Part shown: piece by piece, positions 1 through 8,152 of the stretch
Position numbering within the stretch: the stretch's first letter is position 1
Layout of the letters: each line of letters starts with the position of its first letter
Assembly: GCA_016432725.1 (NCBI GenBank)
Contig: JACJDG010000003.1
Coordinates: 2,542,001 to 2,606,000 of the forward strand
DNA length: 64,000 nt
Direction: 5' to 3'
DNA from: Streptomyces sp. DHE7-1
GTDB lineage: Bacteria; Actinomycetota; Actinomycetes; Streptomycetales; Streptomycetaceae
The notes under the pieces: generated by a model
Told to the model about the DNA's origin: nothing
Databases searched by the model: none
Seen by the model: the letters and a program-made list of their open reading frames with translations, nothing else
Position numbers and translations under genes: made by a program

Positions 1-5
1 TTTGT

Positions 6-20
6 TGAAAATGACTGTCA
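6..20. promoter_or_regulatory. Zur box overlapping the znuA start
   Basis: The 15 bases TGAAAATGACTGTCA match the Streptomyces Zur operator (a 7-1-7 palindrome, TGAAAAT-G-ATTTTCA) at 13 of 15 positions, with a perfect left arm. It lies directly on the likely start codon of znuA, so bound Zur with zinc would block transcription or initiation. The zur gene itself is 2.7 kb downstream. The promoter lies outside the window. Confidence 0.75.
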
Positions 21-995
21 TGAACGAACGTCGACGCCGCGCGTCCTCCCGAATAGGCACGGCCGGACCCGCGCTCGCGGTCGCCACCGCGCTGGGCCTG
101 GCGACCCTCACCGGCTGCTCCACCGGCAGCGCCGCCGCGGGCGACCCGGGCAGGTTCCAGGTCGTCGCGTCGTTCTACCCGATGGCCTTCCTGGCCGAGC
201 GGATCGGCGGCGGCCACGTCGACGTCACCACGCTCACCTCCCCGGGCAGGAGCCGCACGACCTGGAGATCAGCCCCGGCAGATCGGCCGGCTCGAGCAGT
301 CCGACGCCGTGCTGTACCTGAAGGGCCTGCAGCCGAGCGTCGACGACGCGGTGGCCCAGTCGCCGGTCCGGGCCAAGATCGACGCGGCCTCGCTGACCAC
401 CCTGGAACAGCACGGCAACGAGGTCGGCGGCCACGCGGCCGGGCACGACACGCACGAGGGCGAGGAGTCCGGCGGCAAGGACCCGCACATCTGGCTCGAC
501 CCGGTGCGCTACGCCCAGGTCGCCGAGGGCGTCGGCCGGGCCTTCGAGAAGGCCGACCCCGGCCACGCGGCCGACTACCGGAAGAACACCGCGGCCCTGG
601 TGCGGAAGCTGGACGCCCTGAACACCCGGTTCGAGGACGGCCTGGCGCACACGGACACCAAGGTCTTCGTCACCACGCACGCCGCCTTCGGCTACCTCGC
701 CGAGCGCTACGGGCTCACCGAGGAGGCCATCAACGGCCTCGACCCCGAGTCGGAGCCCAGCGCCGCACGCATCAGGGACCTGCAGCGGATGACCGGGGCC
801 GACGGCGTCACCACCGTCTTCTACGAGACGCTCGTCAGCGGCCGGACCGCGAAGACGGTGGCGGACGACGCCGGCCTGCGGACCGACGTCCTGGACCCGC
901 TCGAGGGCATCACGTCCAAGTCCCGCGGCACGGACTACTTCTCGGTCCAGGAAGCCAACCTCAAGGCGCTCCAGCGAGCCCTGGGCGCCAAGTGA
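20..995 (+). CDS. znuA: Zinc ABC transporter substrate-binding lipoprotein ZnuA (frame broken twice)
   Basis: Extracytoplasmic zinc-binding lipoprotein that feeds ZnuBC. The first frame gives an arginine-rich start, a hydrophobic signal segment and a lipobox ending LTGC. The mature protein continues with VVASFYPMAFLAERIGG, typical of cluster A-I metal-binding proteins. Later parts show the family metal ligands in EPHDLEI, DPHIWLDP and THAAFGYL, and a His-rich loop (HAAGHDTHEGEE). The frame shifts near 253 and 287, where one base each is missing from CCCGGG and CCCCGG. Restored length is about 325 aa, normal for the family. ATG at 20 is preferred over ATG at 11 because the Zur box covers 6-20. 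First gene of the znuA-znuC-znuB-zur cluster. Confidence 0.9.
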
Positions 996-1015
996 CCGGC
1001 AAGGAGGGGCAGATC

Positions 1016-1783
1016 ATGGACGTACCCGTCATAGCGATGCGCAAGGTGACCGCCGAACTCGGCGCGCGACCCGTGCTGCGCGGCGTCGACATCACCGTGG
1101 GCCGCGGCGAGGTGGTCGCGCTGCTCGGCGCCAACGGCTCCGGCAAGTCGACGGCGATCCGCACGATCATCGGCCAGGTGCCGGCCGCCGCCGGCACGAT
1201 CGAGCTGTTCGGCACCCCCCGCCGCGCCTTCCGCGACTGGGCGCGCGTCGGCTACGTACCGCAGCGCACCACGGCCGCCGGCGGGGTGCCGGCCACGGTG
1301 AGCGAGATCGTCTCCTCGGGCCGGCTGTCCCGCACCCGCTTCGGCCTCTTCCGCAGGGCCGACCGGGAGGCCGTGCGCCGTGCCCTGGAGCTGGTCGGCA
1401 TGGCGGACCGCGCCGGGGACCCGGTGAACGCCCTCTCCGGCGGCCAGCACCAGCGGGTGCTGATCGCCCGCGCCCTGGTCGCCGAGCCCGAGCTGCTGAT
1501 CATGGACGAGCCGATGGCGGGCGTCGACCTGGCCAGCCAGGAGGTGCTGGCCGCGACCCTGCGCGAGCAGGTCGCCCGGGGCGTCACGGTCCTGCTCGTA
1601 CTGCACGAACTGGGCCCGCTGGAGCCCCTGATCGACCGGGCGGTCGTCCTGCGCGACGGCTGCGTGCTGCACGACGGCCCACCGCCGAAGGCGCTGGGAC
1701 AGCACGCCCTGCCCGGCCACGACCACGTACACCCGCACGCGCCCGCGGGCACCGAACCGATCCGCACGGGACTGCTGAGCTGA
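1016..1783 (+). CDS. znuC: Zinc ABC transporter ATP-binding protein ZnuC
   Basis: ATPase of the high-affinity zinc importer, 255 aa. Walker A is GANGSGKST near residue 37, the signature LSGGQ near 141, and Walker B LLIMDEP near 160. A strong ribosome site, AAGGAGG at 1001-1007, fixes the ATG at 1016. The C-terminal tail is rich in histidine (GHDHVHPHAP), a plausible zinc-sensing or zinc-holding tail, though that role is inference. It lies 20 bases after znuA and its stop overlaps the znuB start (TGATG), so the two are translationally coupled. Confidence 0.93.
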   Translation: MDVPVIAMRKVTAELGARPVLRGVDITVGRGEVVALLGANGSGKSTAIRTIIGQVPAAAGTIELFGTPRRAFRDWARVGYVPQRTTAAGGVPATVSEIVSSGRLSRTRFGLFRRADREAVRRALELVGMADRAGDPVNALSGGQHQRVLIARALVAEPELLIMDEPMAGVDLASQEVLAATLREQVARGVTVLLVLHELGPLEPLIDRAVVLRDGCVLHDGPPPKALGQHALPGHDHVHPHAPAGTEPIRTGLLS

Positions 1784-2685
1784 TGGAATTCCTGAACTAC
1801 GCCTTCATGCAGCGGGCACTCCTCGCGGCCGTCCTGGTCGGCGTCACCGCGCCCGCGATCGGCATCTACCTCGTCCAGCGCCGCCAGCCCCTGATGGGCG
1901 ACGGCATCGGGCACGTGGCGATGACCGGCGTCGGCCTCGGCTTCCTGCTGAACGCCTCCCCGGTGTGGATGGCCACGGCCGTCTCGGTGCTCGGCTCGGT
2001 CCTGATGGAGCTGATCCGCTGGTACGGCAGGACGCGCGGCGACATCGCGCTCGCCATGCTCTTCTACGGCGGCATGGCGGGCGGCGTGATGTTCGTCAAC
2101 ATCGCGCCCGGCGGGTCCAACGCGAACCTGACGTCGTACCTGTTCGGTTCCCTGTCGACCGTCTCCCCGTCCGACGTCACCGCGATCATGGTGCTGGCCG
2201 CGTTCGTGGTCCTGGTCACCGTGGGGCTGCGCCGCCAGTTGTTCGCGGTCAGCCAGGACGAGGAGTTCGCGCGGGTCACCGGTCTCCCGGTGCGCGCGCT
2301 GAACCTGCTCACCGCGGTCACCGCGGCGGTCACGGTGACGGTCGCCATGCGGGTGGTCGGGCTGATCCTGGTCTCCGCGCTCATGGTCGTGCCGGTCGCC
2401 GCCGCCCAGCAGCTCACCCGCAGCTTCGCCGCGACCTTCGCGATCGCCGTCGCCCTCGGCATCACCACGACGATCAGCGGCACGATCACGTCGTTCTACC
2501 AGGACGTGCCGCCCGGCGCGACGATCGTGCTGCTGACCATCGCCGCGTTCGTCGCGCTCACCGCGGCCGCGGCACCGCTGGCCCGGCGGCGCGCCCGCGC
2601 GGCGGCCGCGGCACGGCCGGCCGGGGATCCCGCGGAGTGCTCGATTCCGGCCGGACGGGCGGCCGGAGACGGCGTCGGCGTCTGA
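1783..2685 (+). CDS. znuB: Zinc ABC transporter permease ZnuB
   Basis: Integral membrane channel of the zinc importer (ABC-3 family), 300 aa with about eight hydrophobic segments. It opens MEFLNYAFMQRALLAA and carries the family stretch RRQPLMGDGIGHVAM near residues 31-45. The start overlaps the znuC stop by one base. It works with ZnuA and ZnuC in the cytoplasmic membrane, and its expression should follow the Zur box at 6-20. The reading frame is intact. Confidence 0.93.
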   Translation: MEFLNYAFMQRALLAAVLVGVTAPAIGIYLVQRRQPLMGDGIGHVAMTGVGLGFLLNASPVWMATAVSVLGSVLMELIRWYGRTRGDIALAMLFYGGMAGGVMFVNIAPGGSNANLTSYLFGSLSTVSPSDVTAIMVLAAFVVLVTVGLRRQLFAVSQDEEFARVTGLPVRALNLLTAVTAAVTVTVAMRVVGLILVSALMVVPVAAAQQLTRSFAATFAIAVALGITTTISGTITSFYQDVPPGATIVLLTIAAFVALTAAAAPLARRRARAAAAARPAGDPAECSIPAGRAAGDGVGV

Positions 2686-2744
2686 CCGCGTGCCGCCCGG
2701 GCTGGCACAATGGCCCGGGCAGACGCGAGACGAGGAGGCAACCG

Positions 2745-3164
2745 GTGACGACCGCTGGACCGCCCGTGAAGGGCCGCGCCACCCGGCAGCGAGCCGCTGT
2801 GGCGGCGGCCCTGGACGAGGTCGACGAGTTCCGCAGCGCGCAGGACCTGCACGACATGCTCAAGCACAAGGGCGACTCGGTCGGGCTCACCACCGTCTAC
2901 CGAACCCTGCAGTCCCTCGCCGAGGCCGGCGAGGTCGACGTCCTGCGCACCTCCGAGGGCGAGTCCGTCTACCGCCGCTGCTCCTCCGGCGAACACCATC
3001 ACCACCTGGTCTGCCGCACCTGCGGCAAGGCGGTCGAGGTCGAGGGCCCGGCGGTGGAGAAGTGGGCGGAGGCCATCGCGGCCGAGCACGGCTATGTGAA
3101 CGTGGCCCACACGGTGGAGATCTTCGGCACGTGCGCGGACTGCGCGACACCGTCCGTCGGCTGA
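2745..3164 (+). CDS. zur: Zinc uptake regulator Zur (Fur family)
   Basis: Zinc-responsive repressor of 139 aa that controls zinc uptake and zinc-free ribosomal proteins in Streptomyces. An N-terminal winged helix ends in TTVYRTLQSLAEAGEVDV. A His cluster (GEHHHHLVC) and two CxxC pairs (CRTCG, CADC) supply zinc ligands. GTG at 2745 is chosen because CGAGGAGG at 2731-2738 sits at the correct distance and the length matches known Streptomyces Zur. It follows znuB by 59 bases and is probably part of the same transcript. After it, 3165-3348 holds no gene that I can support. Confidence 0.95.
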   Translation: MTTAGPPVKGRATRQRAAVAAALDEVDEFRSAQDLHDMLKHKGDSVGLTTVYRTLQSLAEAGEVDVLRTSEGESVYRRCSSGEHHHHLVCRTCGKAVEVEGPAVEKWAEAIAAEHGYVNVAHTVEIFGTCADCATPSVG

Positions 3165-3348
3165 CCCGGCGGGCGCGCCGGACCCAGGTCGCCGATCCCG
3201 CGCCGGTACCCGGGAGCCGTACAGCCGCTCGCCGGACGGCACGACGGTGCGCGCGCCGTCCGGGCGGTGAGAGCCGGCGGGACGGCGTCGGCCTCGGCCA
3301 TGCGGCTGCCCGCCCCGCGGCCACGGGGCGGGATCGTACCGGCGGAGA

Positions 3349-4187
3349 TCAGTCCCCCTCGATGCGGCCTTCCATCGCGGCGAGCTCCTCGTTGGGGATC
3401 GCGCCGCCGAAACGGCGGTCGCGGGAGGCGAACTCGATGCAGGCCCGCCACAGGTCGCGGCGGTCGAAGTCGGGCCACAGCACGTCCTGGAAGACCATCT
3501 CCGCGTAGGCGCTCTGCCAGAGCAGGTAGTTGGAGGTGCGCTGCTCGCCACTGGGGCGCAGGAAGAGGTCGACGTCCGGCATGTCCGGGTAGTACAGGTA
3601 CTTCTGGATGGTCTTCTCGCTGACCTTGGACGGGTCGAGCCGGCCCGCCTTCACGTCCTCGGCGAGCCGCTGCGCCGCGTCGGCGATCTCGGCCCGGCCG
3701 CCGTAGTTCATGCAGAAGTACAGGGTGAGCAGGTCGTTGCCCTTGGTCTGCTCCTGGGCGATCTGGAGCTCCTTGGCCACCGACTTCCACAGCTTGGGCA
3801 TGCGGCCCACCCAGCGCACCCGGATGCCCAGCGCGTCGAGCTGGTCACGGGTCCGGCGGATGAAGTCGCGGTTGAAGTTCATCAGGAAGCGGACCTCGTC
3901 GGGCGAGCGCTTCCAGTTCTCGGTGGAGAAGGCGTACAGGGAGATGTTGCGGACACCGATCTCGATCGAGCCCTGCAGCACGTCCAGCACCCGCTCGGCG
4001 CCGACCTTGTGCCCTCGGTGCGGGGCAGCCCCCGGTCCTTCGCCCAGCGGCCGTTGCCGTCCATGACGATCGCCACGTGGTTCGGAACCAGCTCGCCCGG
4101 GAGCTTCGGCGCGCGGGCACCGGACGGGTGCGGCTCGGGCGCCCTGTACTCGCGGCGCCGGCTTCCCAGGATCCCGCGTACGACCAT
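3349..4187 (-). CDS. uppS: Isoprenyl (undecaprenyl) diphosphate synthase (one frame break)
   Basis: Cis-prenyltransferase that makes the C55 or related polyprenyl diphosphate carrier for cell-wall synthesis. The catalytic motif [13 protein letters not shown] lies near residues 37-49, followed by [19 protein letters not shown] and [15 protein letters not shown], all diagnostic. One base is missing near 4012-4014 (CCC should be CCCC), where the product passes from RGLPRTEG to HKVGAERVL. Restored length is about 279 aa. ATG at 4187 follows a GAGGAG. It lies 33 bases downstream of recO, probably co-transcribed with it. Confidence 0.93.
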
Positions 4188-4220
4188 GTGCTCCTCGACT
4201 CCCTCTAGCTCTACGCGCGC

Positions 4221-4967
4221 TTACTTCTCGACATACCGGAGCGAGCGCAGCCCGCGCTCCAGATGCCAGTGCAGATAGGCGGACACCAGCCCGCTGCCCT
4301 CCCGGACGTACCGTGCCTCGCACGCGTCCGCCGTCTCCCAGTCTCCCGTAAGCAGCGCGGCCAGCAGCACCAGGGTCTGCGGGGAGGGCACGACACTGCC
4401 CGGCACCCGGCAGTCGACGCAGACCGAGCCGCCGGAGGCGACCGAGAAGAACCGGTTCGGGCCGGGCATCCCGCACTTCGCGCAGTCGCCGAAGCTGGGG
4501 GCGTAGCCGTTGACGGCGAGCGAGCGCAGCAGGAAGGCGTCGAGGACGAGATGCGGGGCGTGCTCGCCGCGGGCGAGGGTGCGCAGCCCGCCGACGAGCA
4601 GCAGGTACTGCTGGACGGCCGGCTCGCCCTCGTGGTCGGTGAACCGCTCGGCGGTCTCCAGCATGGCGGTGCCCGCGGTGTACCGGGCGTAGTCGGTCAC
4701 GATCCCGCCGCCGTAGGGGGCGATGGTCTCGCTCTGCGTGCACAGCGGCAGCCCGCGTCCGACCAGCTCGCCGCCCCGCGCGAAGAACTGCACGTCGACA
4801 TGGGAGAACGGCTCCAGCCGGGCCCCAAACTTCGACTTCGTCCGACGCACACCCCTGGCCACGGCCCGTACCCGGCCGTGCCCGCGGGTGAGCAGCGTGA
4901 TGATGCGATCCGCTTCGCCGAGCTTCTGGGTCCGCAGGACGATGCCGTCGTCGCGGAACAGACTCAT
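4221..4967 (-). CDS. recO: DNA repair protein RecO
   Basis: RecF-pathway protein that loads RecA and anneals strands. The 248 aa product starts MSLFRDDGIVLRTQKLGEADRI, a typical OB-fold start, and has a C4 zinc site (CAKCG and CVDC, about 22 residues apart) in the C-terminal half, as in Deinococcus RecO. ATG at 4967 is chosen because TGGAG lies about 8 bases upstream. An in-frame ATG at 4976 would add MEP. The frame is intact. Actinobacteria commonly pair recO with uppS. Confidence 0.94.
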   Translation of the reverse strand: MSLFRDDGIVLRTQKLGEADRIITLLTRGHGRVRAVARGVRRTKSKFGARLEPFSHVDVQFFARGGELVGRGLPLCTQSETIAPYGGGIVTDYARYTAGTAMLETAERFTDHEGEPAVQQYLLLVGGLRTLARGEHAPHLVLDAFLLRSLAVNGYAPSFGDCAKCGMPGPNRFFSVASGGSVCVDCRVPGSVVPSPQTLVLLAALLTGDWETADACEARYVREGSGLVSAYLHWHLERGLRSLRYVEK

Positions 4968-5017
4968 GGGCTCCATTCTGCCCGCCCGTCCGGGCCGCCG
5001 GGCCCGCGGGCGGTTCT

Positions 5018-5242
5018 TCAGGCCACGGGCCTGCCGTGCCCGGCCGCGCGGGCGCCGGCGTACGCCGTCCGGGCCTGCAGCCGTTCGGCGTGAGTGGCCT
5101 CCCGCACGGCCCGCGGTTCGCAGTCCCACTCCCGGCCGCCGCCGAAGGGCCGGAGCTGTACGTACGGCCCCTCGTGCCCCATGACGATGCCGAGGCGGCC
5201 GGTACGGGTGTCGACGGCACAGGAGCCGACGGGGAGATTCAT
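5018..5242 (-). CDS. Small conserved Streptomyces protein of unknown function
   Basis: 74 aa starting MNLPVGSCAVDTRTGRLGIV. The ATG at 5242 is preceded by a good GGAGGTGG site. The N-terminal half looks like a small beta-barrel (VGSCAVD, LGIVMGHEGPYVQLRPFGG), and the C-terminal half is helical and alanine/arginine rich. Similar short proteins recur in Streptomyces genomes, but I know of no function. It sits 50 bases upstream of recO on the same strand. Between 5243 and 5559 there is no gene, only the promoter and operator listed separately. Confidence 0.6.
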   Translation of the reverse strand: MNLPVGSCAVDTRTGRLGIVMGHEGPYVQLRPFGGGREWDCEPRAVREATHAERLQARTAYAGARAAGHGRPVA

Positions 5243-5449
5243 CGCGTCCACCTCCGGTGGCTCCCCTGCCACCGGCAATTTCACTCTTCGCATGCCCCTG
5301 GTGGCCCAGCGTCTCTACACTCGGCCGGAGTCCGCCCGCGGCGCCGTCCGCCCTGCCGTGTCAACTCGGCGCCCACCGCAGCCCGTTGAACGCCATTGGC
5401 GCGACCTGTGGCGGCCGGGCCGACGGCTGGGCCATTCGTGTGCGATCCC

Positions 5450-5478
5450 TTGACCACCCCTGTGGGCCCTCCTATGGT
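5450..5478 (+). promoter_or_regulatory. Vegetative promoter for the ABC importer operon
   Basis: TTGACC at 5450-5455 and TATGGT at 5473-5478 are separated by exactly 17 bases, a good match to the principal sigma factor (HrdB) consensus. The start codon of the downstream binding protein is 82 bases beyond the -10 element, leaving room for the palindrome at 5493-5507. Confidence 0.65.
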
Positions 5479-5492
5479 CGCGCTGACGAATC

Positions 5493-5507
5493 GGACGTAG
5501 AACGTCC
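5493..5507. promoter_or_regulatory. Candidate operator palindrome GGACGT-AGA-ACGTCC
   Basis: Perfect 6-base arms around a 3-base centre, 14 bases after the -10 element at 5473-5478, so it lies over the initially transcribed region. The position and form suit a GntR- or LacI-type repressor of a catabolic operon. No regulator gene is adjacent, so the factor is unknown. Confidence 0.45.
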
Positions 5508-5559
5508 TACCTTCTCCCTCAACGCCTTGCCCCGACCTCCCGACCCCGCTGGAGGAACC

Positions 5560-7191
5560 GTGCGCGACGACGTGACCCCCGATGTGCCGGCCCCGCGCCG
5601 CCGGTCGTTCCTGGCGCGCGCCGGGGCGCTCGGCGCGGCCGCCGCCCTGCCGCCGGCACTGGCGGGCTGCTCCGGACCGGAGTCGACGAACGACACCGGC
5701 CACGGGGGCACCGGCAAGGACCGCACCCTGACCGCGGTGATCGGGTACGGCAACGACGGGAGCTGGGATCCGACGCAGACGGCGTCCGCGTTCTGCATGG
5801 CCGCGAACAACCACGTCTACGAGGGGCTGCTCGACACCGACCCGATCTCCCGGGTGCCGTACCCGGCGCTCGCCACCGCGGCGCCGGCCGACCCGGGCGC
5901 CACGACCTGGCGGTTCACCCTGCGCGCCGGGGCGACCTTCCACGACGGCAGGCCCGTCACCGCCGACGACGTCGTCTTCGTCTACGACCGGATCCTCGAC
6001 CCGCACACCCAGAGCCTGGCCAAGGGCTTCTTCGCGAGCTGGCTGAAGGAAGTGCGGAAGGTGGACGCCCGGACCGTCGAGCTGGTGCTCCGGTTCCCCT
6101 TCCCGGACGGGCTCGCCCGGCTCACCCTCGCCAAGATCATGCCGAAGCACGTGTTCTCCCGGCCCGGCGCCTGGGACGACGCGGTCAGGGGGCTCGCGGT
6201 GGGCTCCGGGCCCTACCGGCAGACCGCGCACCACCCGAAGTCGAACACCACCTTCGAGGCGTACGACGCCTACAACGGCCCCCGCAGGCCGGCGTTCCGG
6301 CGGATGAACTGGCTGACGATCGTCGACGCGGCGCCCCGCGTGGCGAAGATCTCCGGGACCGGCGCGGGCGCGCAGATCGCCGACAACATCCCCTACGCCA
6401 ACATCCCCCGCCTGGAACAGGGCGGGCTGCAGGTCGCGGGCGGGTCCGGGATGAACAACCTGTTCCTGATGTTCAACACCCGGCACAAGCCCTTCGACGA
6501 CGTACGCGTGCGGCAGGCGCTGCACTACGCCATCGACACCGAGAAGATGGTGCGGGTCGCGCTGAAGGGGCACGGCAGGCCCTCTACGTCGTTCCTCGAC
6601 GAGGGCAACCCCGGCTACCGGCGGGCGAAGACCGTCTACGGGCACGATCCCGCGAAGGCCAGGGCGCTGCTGAAGGCCGCCGGGGCGGAGAACCTGGAGA
6701 TCGAGATCCTCGCGGTCAACGTGAGCTGGATCGTGGACTGCCTGCCGACCGTCAAGGCGTCCTGGGACGCCGTCGGCGTGCGGACGACCCTCGCCCCGCA
6801 GGAGACCACCGCCGTGTTCACCAAGATGGACCAGCAGCGGGACTACCAGGTGGTGGCCGCGGCCTCGAACCCCAACCAGTTCGGGCTCGACGCCGATCTG
6901 ATCATGCACTACAACTACGGCCCCGAGAACCTGTGGATGCGGTACACCCGGTGGGCCGGCCACCCCGTCGCCAGGCGGCTCTTCCGGGACATGGACCGGG
7001 CGACCCGGGAGCCGGACCCGGCGCGGAAGAAGGCGATGATCCAGGACTACATCGACGTCGTCGCCGAGCAGGCCGTGCTCTACCCGGTCGTCCACAACGA
7101 GCTGATGACCGCCTGGGACCCGCGCCGCCTCACCGGGATAAGGCCGCAGCCCTACCCCGGGATCAACCTCCTGCGGGCCCGGTGGGTCTGA
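5560..7191 (+). CDS. Family 5 (peptide-type) ABC substrate-binding lipoprotein; possible sialic acid binder
   Basis: 543 aa extracytoplasmic solute-binding protein of the DppA/OppA type. The N-terminus has a twin-arginine stretch (RRRSFLARAG) and a lipobox LAGC, suggesting Tat export followed by lipidation. Family signatures include YEGLLDTDP near residue 87 and FNTRHKPFDDVRVRQALHYA near 305. GTG at 5560 is fixed by GGAGGA at 5551-5556. The following genes encode a permease, a fused permease-ATPase, a second ATPase and an aldolase. Known proteins of this family import peptides, nickel or, in Corynebacterium SiaE and Haemophilus SatA, sialic acid. The substrate here is inferred from context. 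Confidence 0.85.
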   Translation: MRDDVTPDVPAPRRRSFLARAGALGAAAALPPALAGCSGPESTNDTGHGGTGKDRTLTAVIGYGNDGSWDPTQTASAFCMAANNHVYEGLLDTDPISRVPYPALATAAPADPGATTWRFTLRAGATFHDGRPVTADDVVFVYDRILDPHTQSLAKGFFASWLKEVRKVDARTVELVLRFPFPDGLARLTLAKIMPKHVFSRPGAWDDAVRGLAVGSGPYRQTAHHPKSNTTFEAYDAYNGPRRPAFRRMNWLTIVDAAPRVAKISGTGAGAQIADNIPYANIPRLEQGGLQVAGGSGMNNLFLMFNTRHKPFDDVRVRQALHYAIDTEKMVRVALKGHGRPSTSFLDEGNPGYRRAKTVYGHDPAKARALLKAAGAENLEIEILAVNVSWIVDCLPTVKASWDAVGVRTTLAPQETTAVFTKMDQQRDYQVVAAASNPNQFGLDADLIMHYNYGPENLWMRYTRWAGHPVARRLFRDMDRATREPDPARKKAMIQDYIDVVAEQAVLYPVVHNELMTAWDPRRLTGIRPQPYPGINLLRARWV

Positions 7192-7195
7192 CGGC

Positions 7196-8152
7196 ATGAC
7201 GGCCGTCGTCCGGATCCTGCTCCGCCGCGTCGCCCTGCTCGTACCGCTGCTGCTCGGGATCGTGCTGTTCGTGTTCCTGGTGATGCGGTTCTCCGACGCC
7301 GACCCGGCCTCCGCGTTCTTCCAGGGCGCCAACCCGACCCCGCGGCAGCTGCACGACTTCCGCGAGCGCAACGGCCTGCTGGACCCGCTCCCGGTGCGGT
7401 ACGTCCACTTCGTCGGCGACCTGCTCCACGGCGACCTCGGCACCAGCGCGCTGACCCGTGCCCCGGTCGCCGAACAGGTGACCACAGCGCTGCCGCTCAC
7501 CCTCCAGCTCACCTTCCTCGGCCTCGGCATCGCGGTGGTACTGGCGCTGGCGGCCGGTGTCACGGCGGCCGTGTACCGGGACCGGCTGCCGGACCAGTTC
7601 ATCCGGGTCGTCTCGCTGGTGGGGGTCGCCGCGCCCGGCTTCTGGCTGGCGCTGCTGATGATCCAGTACCTGGCGGTGGACCGGGGCTGGTTCCCGACCG
7701 GCGGCTACGTCAACCCGGCCGACTCGGTCACCGGCTGGCTGCGGACCATGGCCCTGCCCGCCTTCGCGCTCTCCCTGCCGGTGGCCGCCCAGCTCACCCG
7801 GATCGTGCGGACCTCGGTGGTGGAGGAACTGGACAAGGACTACGTGCGCACCGCGATCGGCAGCGGGCTGCCGCCCCGGGTGGTGGTCGGGAGGAACGTG
7901 CTGCGCAACGCCCTCGTCAACCCGCTCACCGTGCTGGGGCTGCGCGTCGGCTACCTCCTCGGCGGCGCGGTCGTCATCGAGACGATCTTCTCGCTGCCCG
8001 GCATGGGCAAGCTGATGATCGACGCCGTGCGCAACGGCGACCCGGCCGTCGTCCAGGGGGCCGTGCTGACCACGGCCACCGGGTTCGTCGTCGTCAACCT
8101 CGTCATCGACATCCTCTATCTGCTCGTCAACCCGCGTCTGAGGGCGGCCTGA
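7196..8152 (+). CDS. ABC importer permease, DppB type
   Basis: Membrane permease of 318 aa with about six hydrophobic segments. The start ILLRRVALLVPLLLGIVLF and the C-terminal EAA-type loop (RTAIGSGLPPRVVVGRNVLRN) followed by GAVVIETIFSLPGMG are typical of the DppB family. It begins 4 bases after the binding-protein stop, and its stop overlaps the next start (TGATG). It should pair with the N-terminal permease half of the next gene. Confidence 0.9.
   Translation: MTAVVRILLRRVALLVPLLLGIVLFVFLVMRFSDADPASAFFQGANPTPRQLHDFRERNGLLDPLPVRYVHFVGDLLHGDLGTSALTRAPVAEQVTTALPLTLQLTFLGLGIAVVLALAAGVTAAVYRDRLPDQFIRVVSLVGVAAPGFWLALLMIQYLAVDRGWFPTGGYVNPADSVTGWLRTMALPAFALSLPVAAQLTRIVRTSVVEELDKDYVRTAIGSGLPPRVVVGRNVLRNALVNPLTVLGLRVGYLLGGAVVIETIFSLPGMGKLMIDAVRNGDPAVVQGAVLTTATGFVVVNLVIDILYLLVNPRLRAA

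Noticed and set aside
20..995. znuA as a pseudogene because of two frame breaks
   Set aside because: Both breaks are single missing bases in C/G runs, like dozens of others in intact housekeeping genes, and the full protein is recovered when they are restored.
3165..3348. Possible small gene between zur and uppS
   Set aside because: Open frames here have neither a ribosome site nor a protein-like composition. I see no supported gene.
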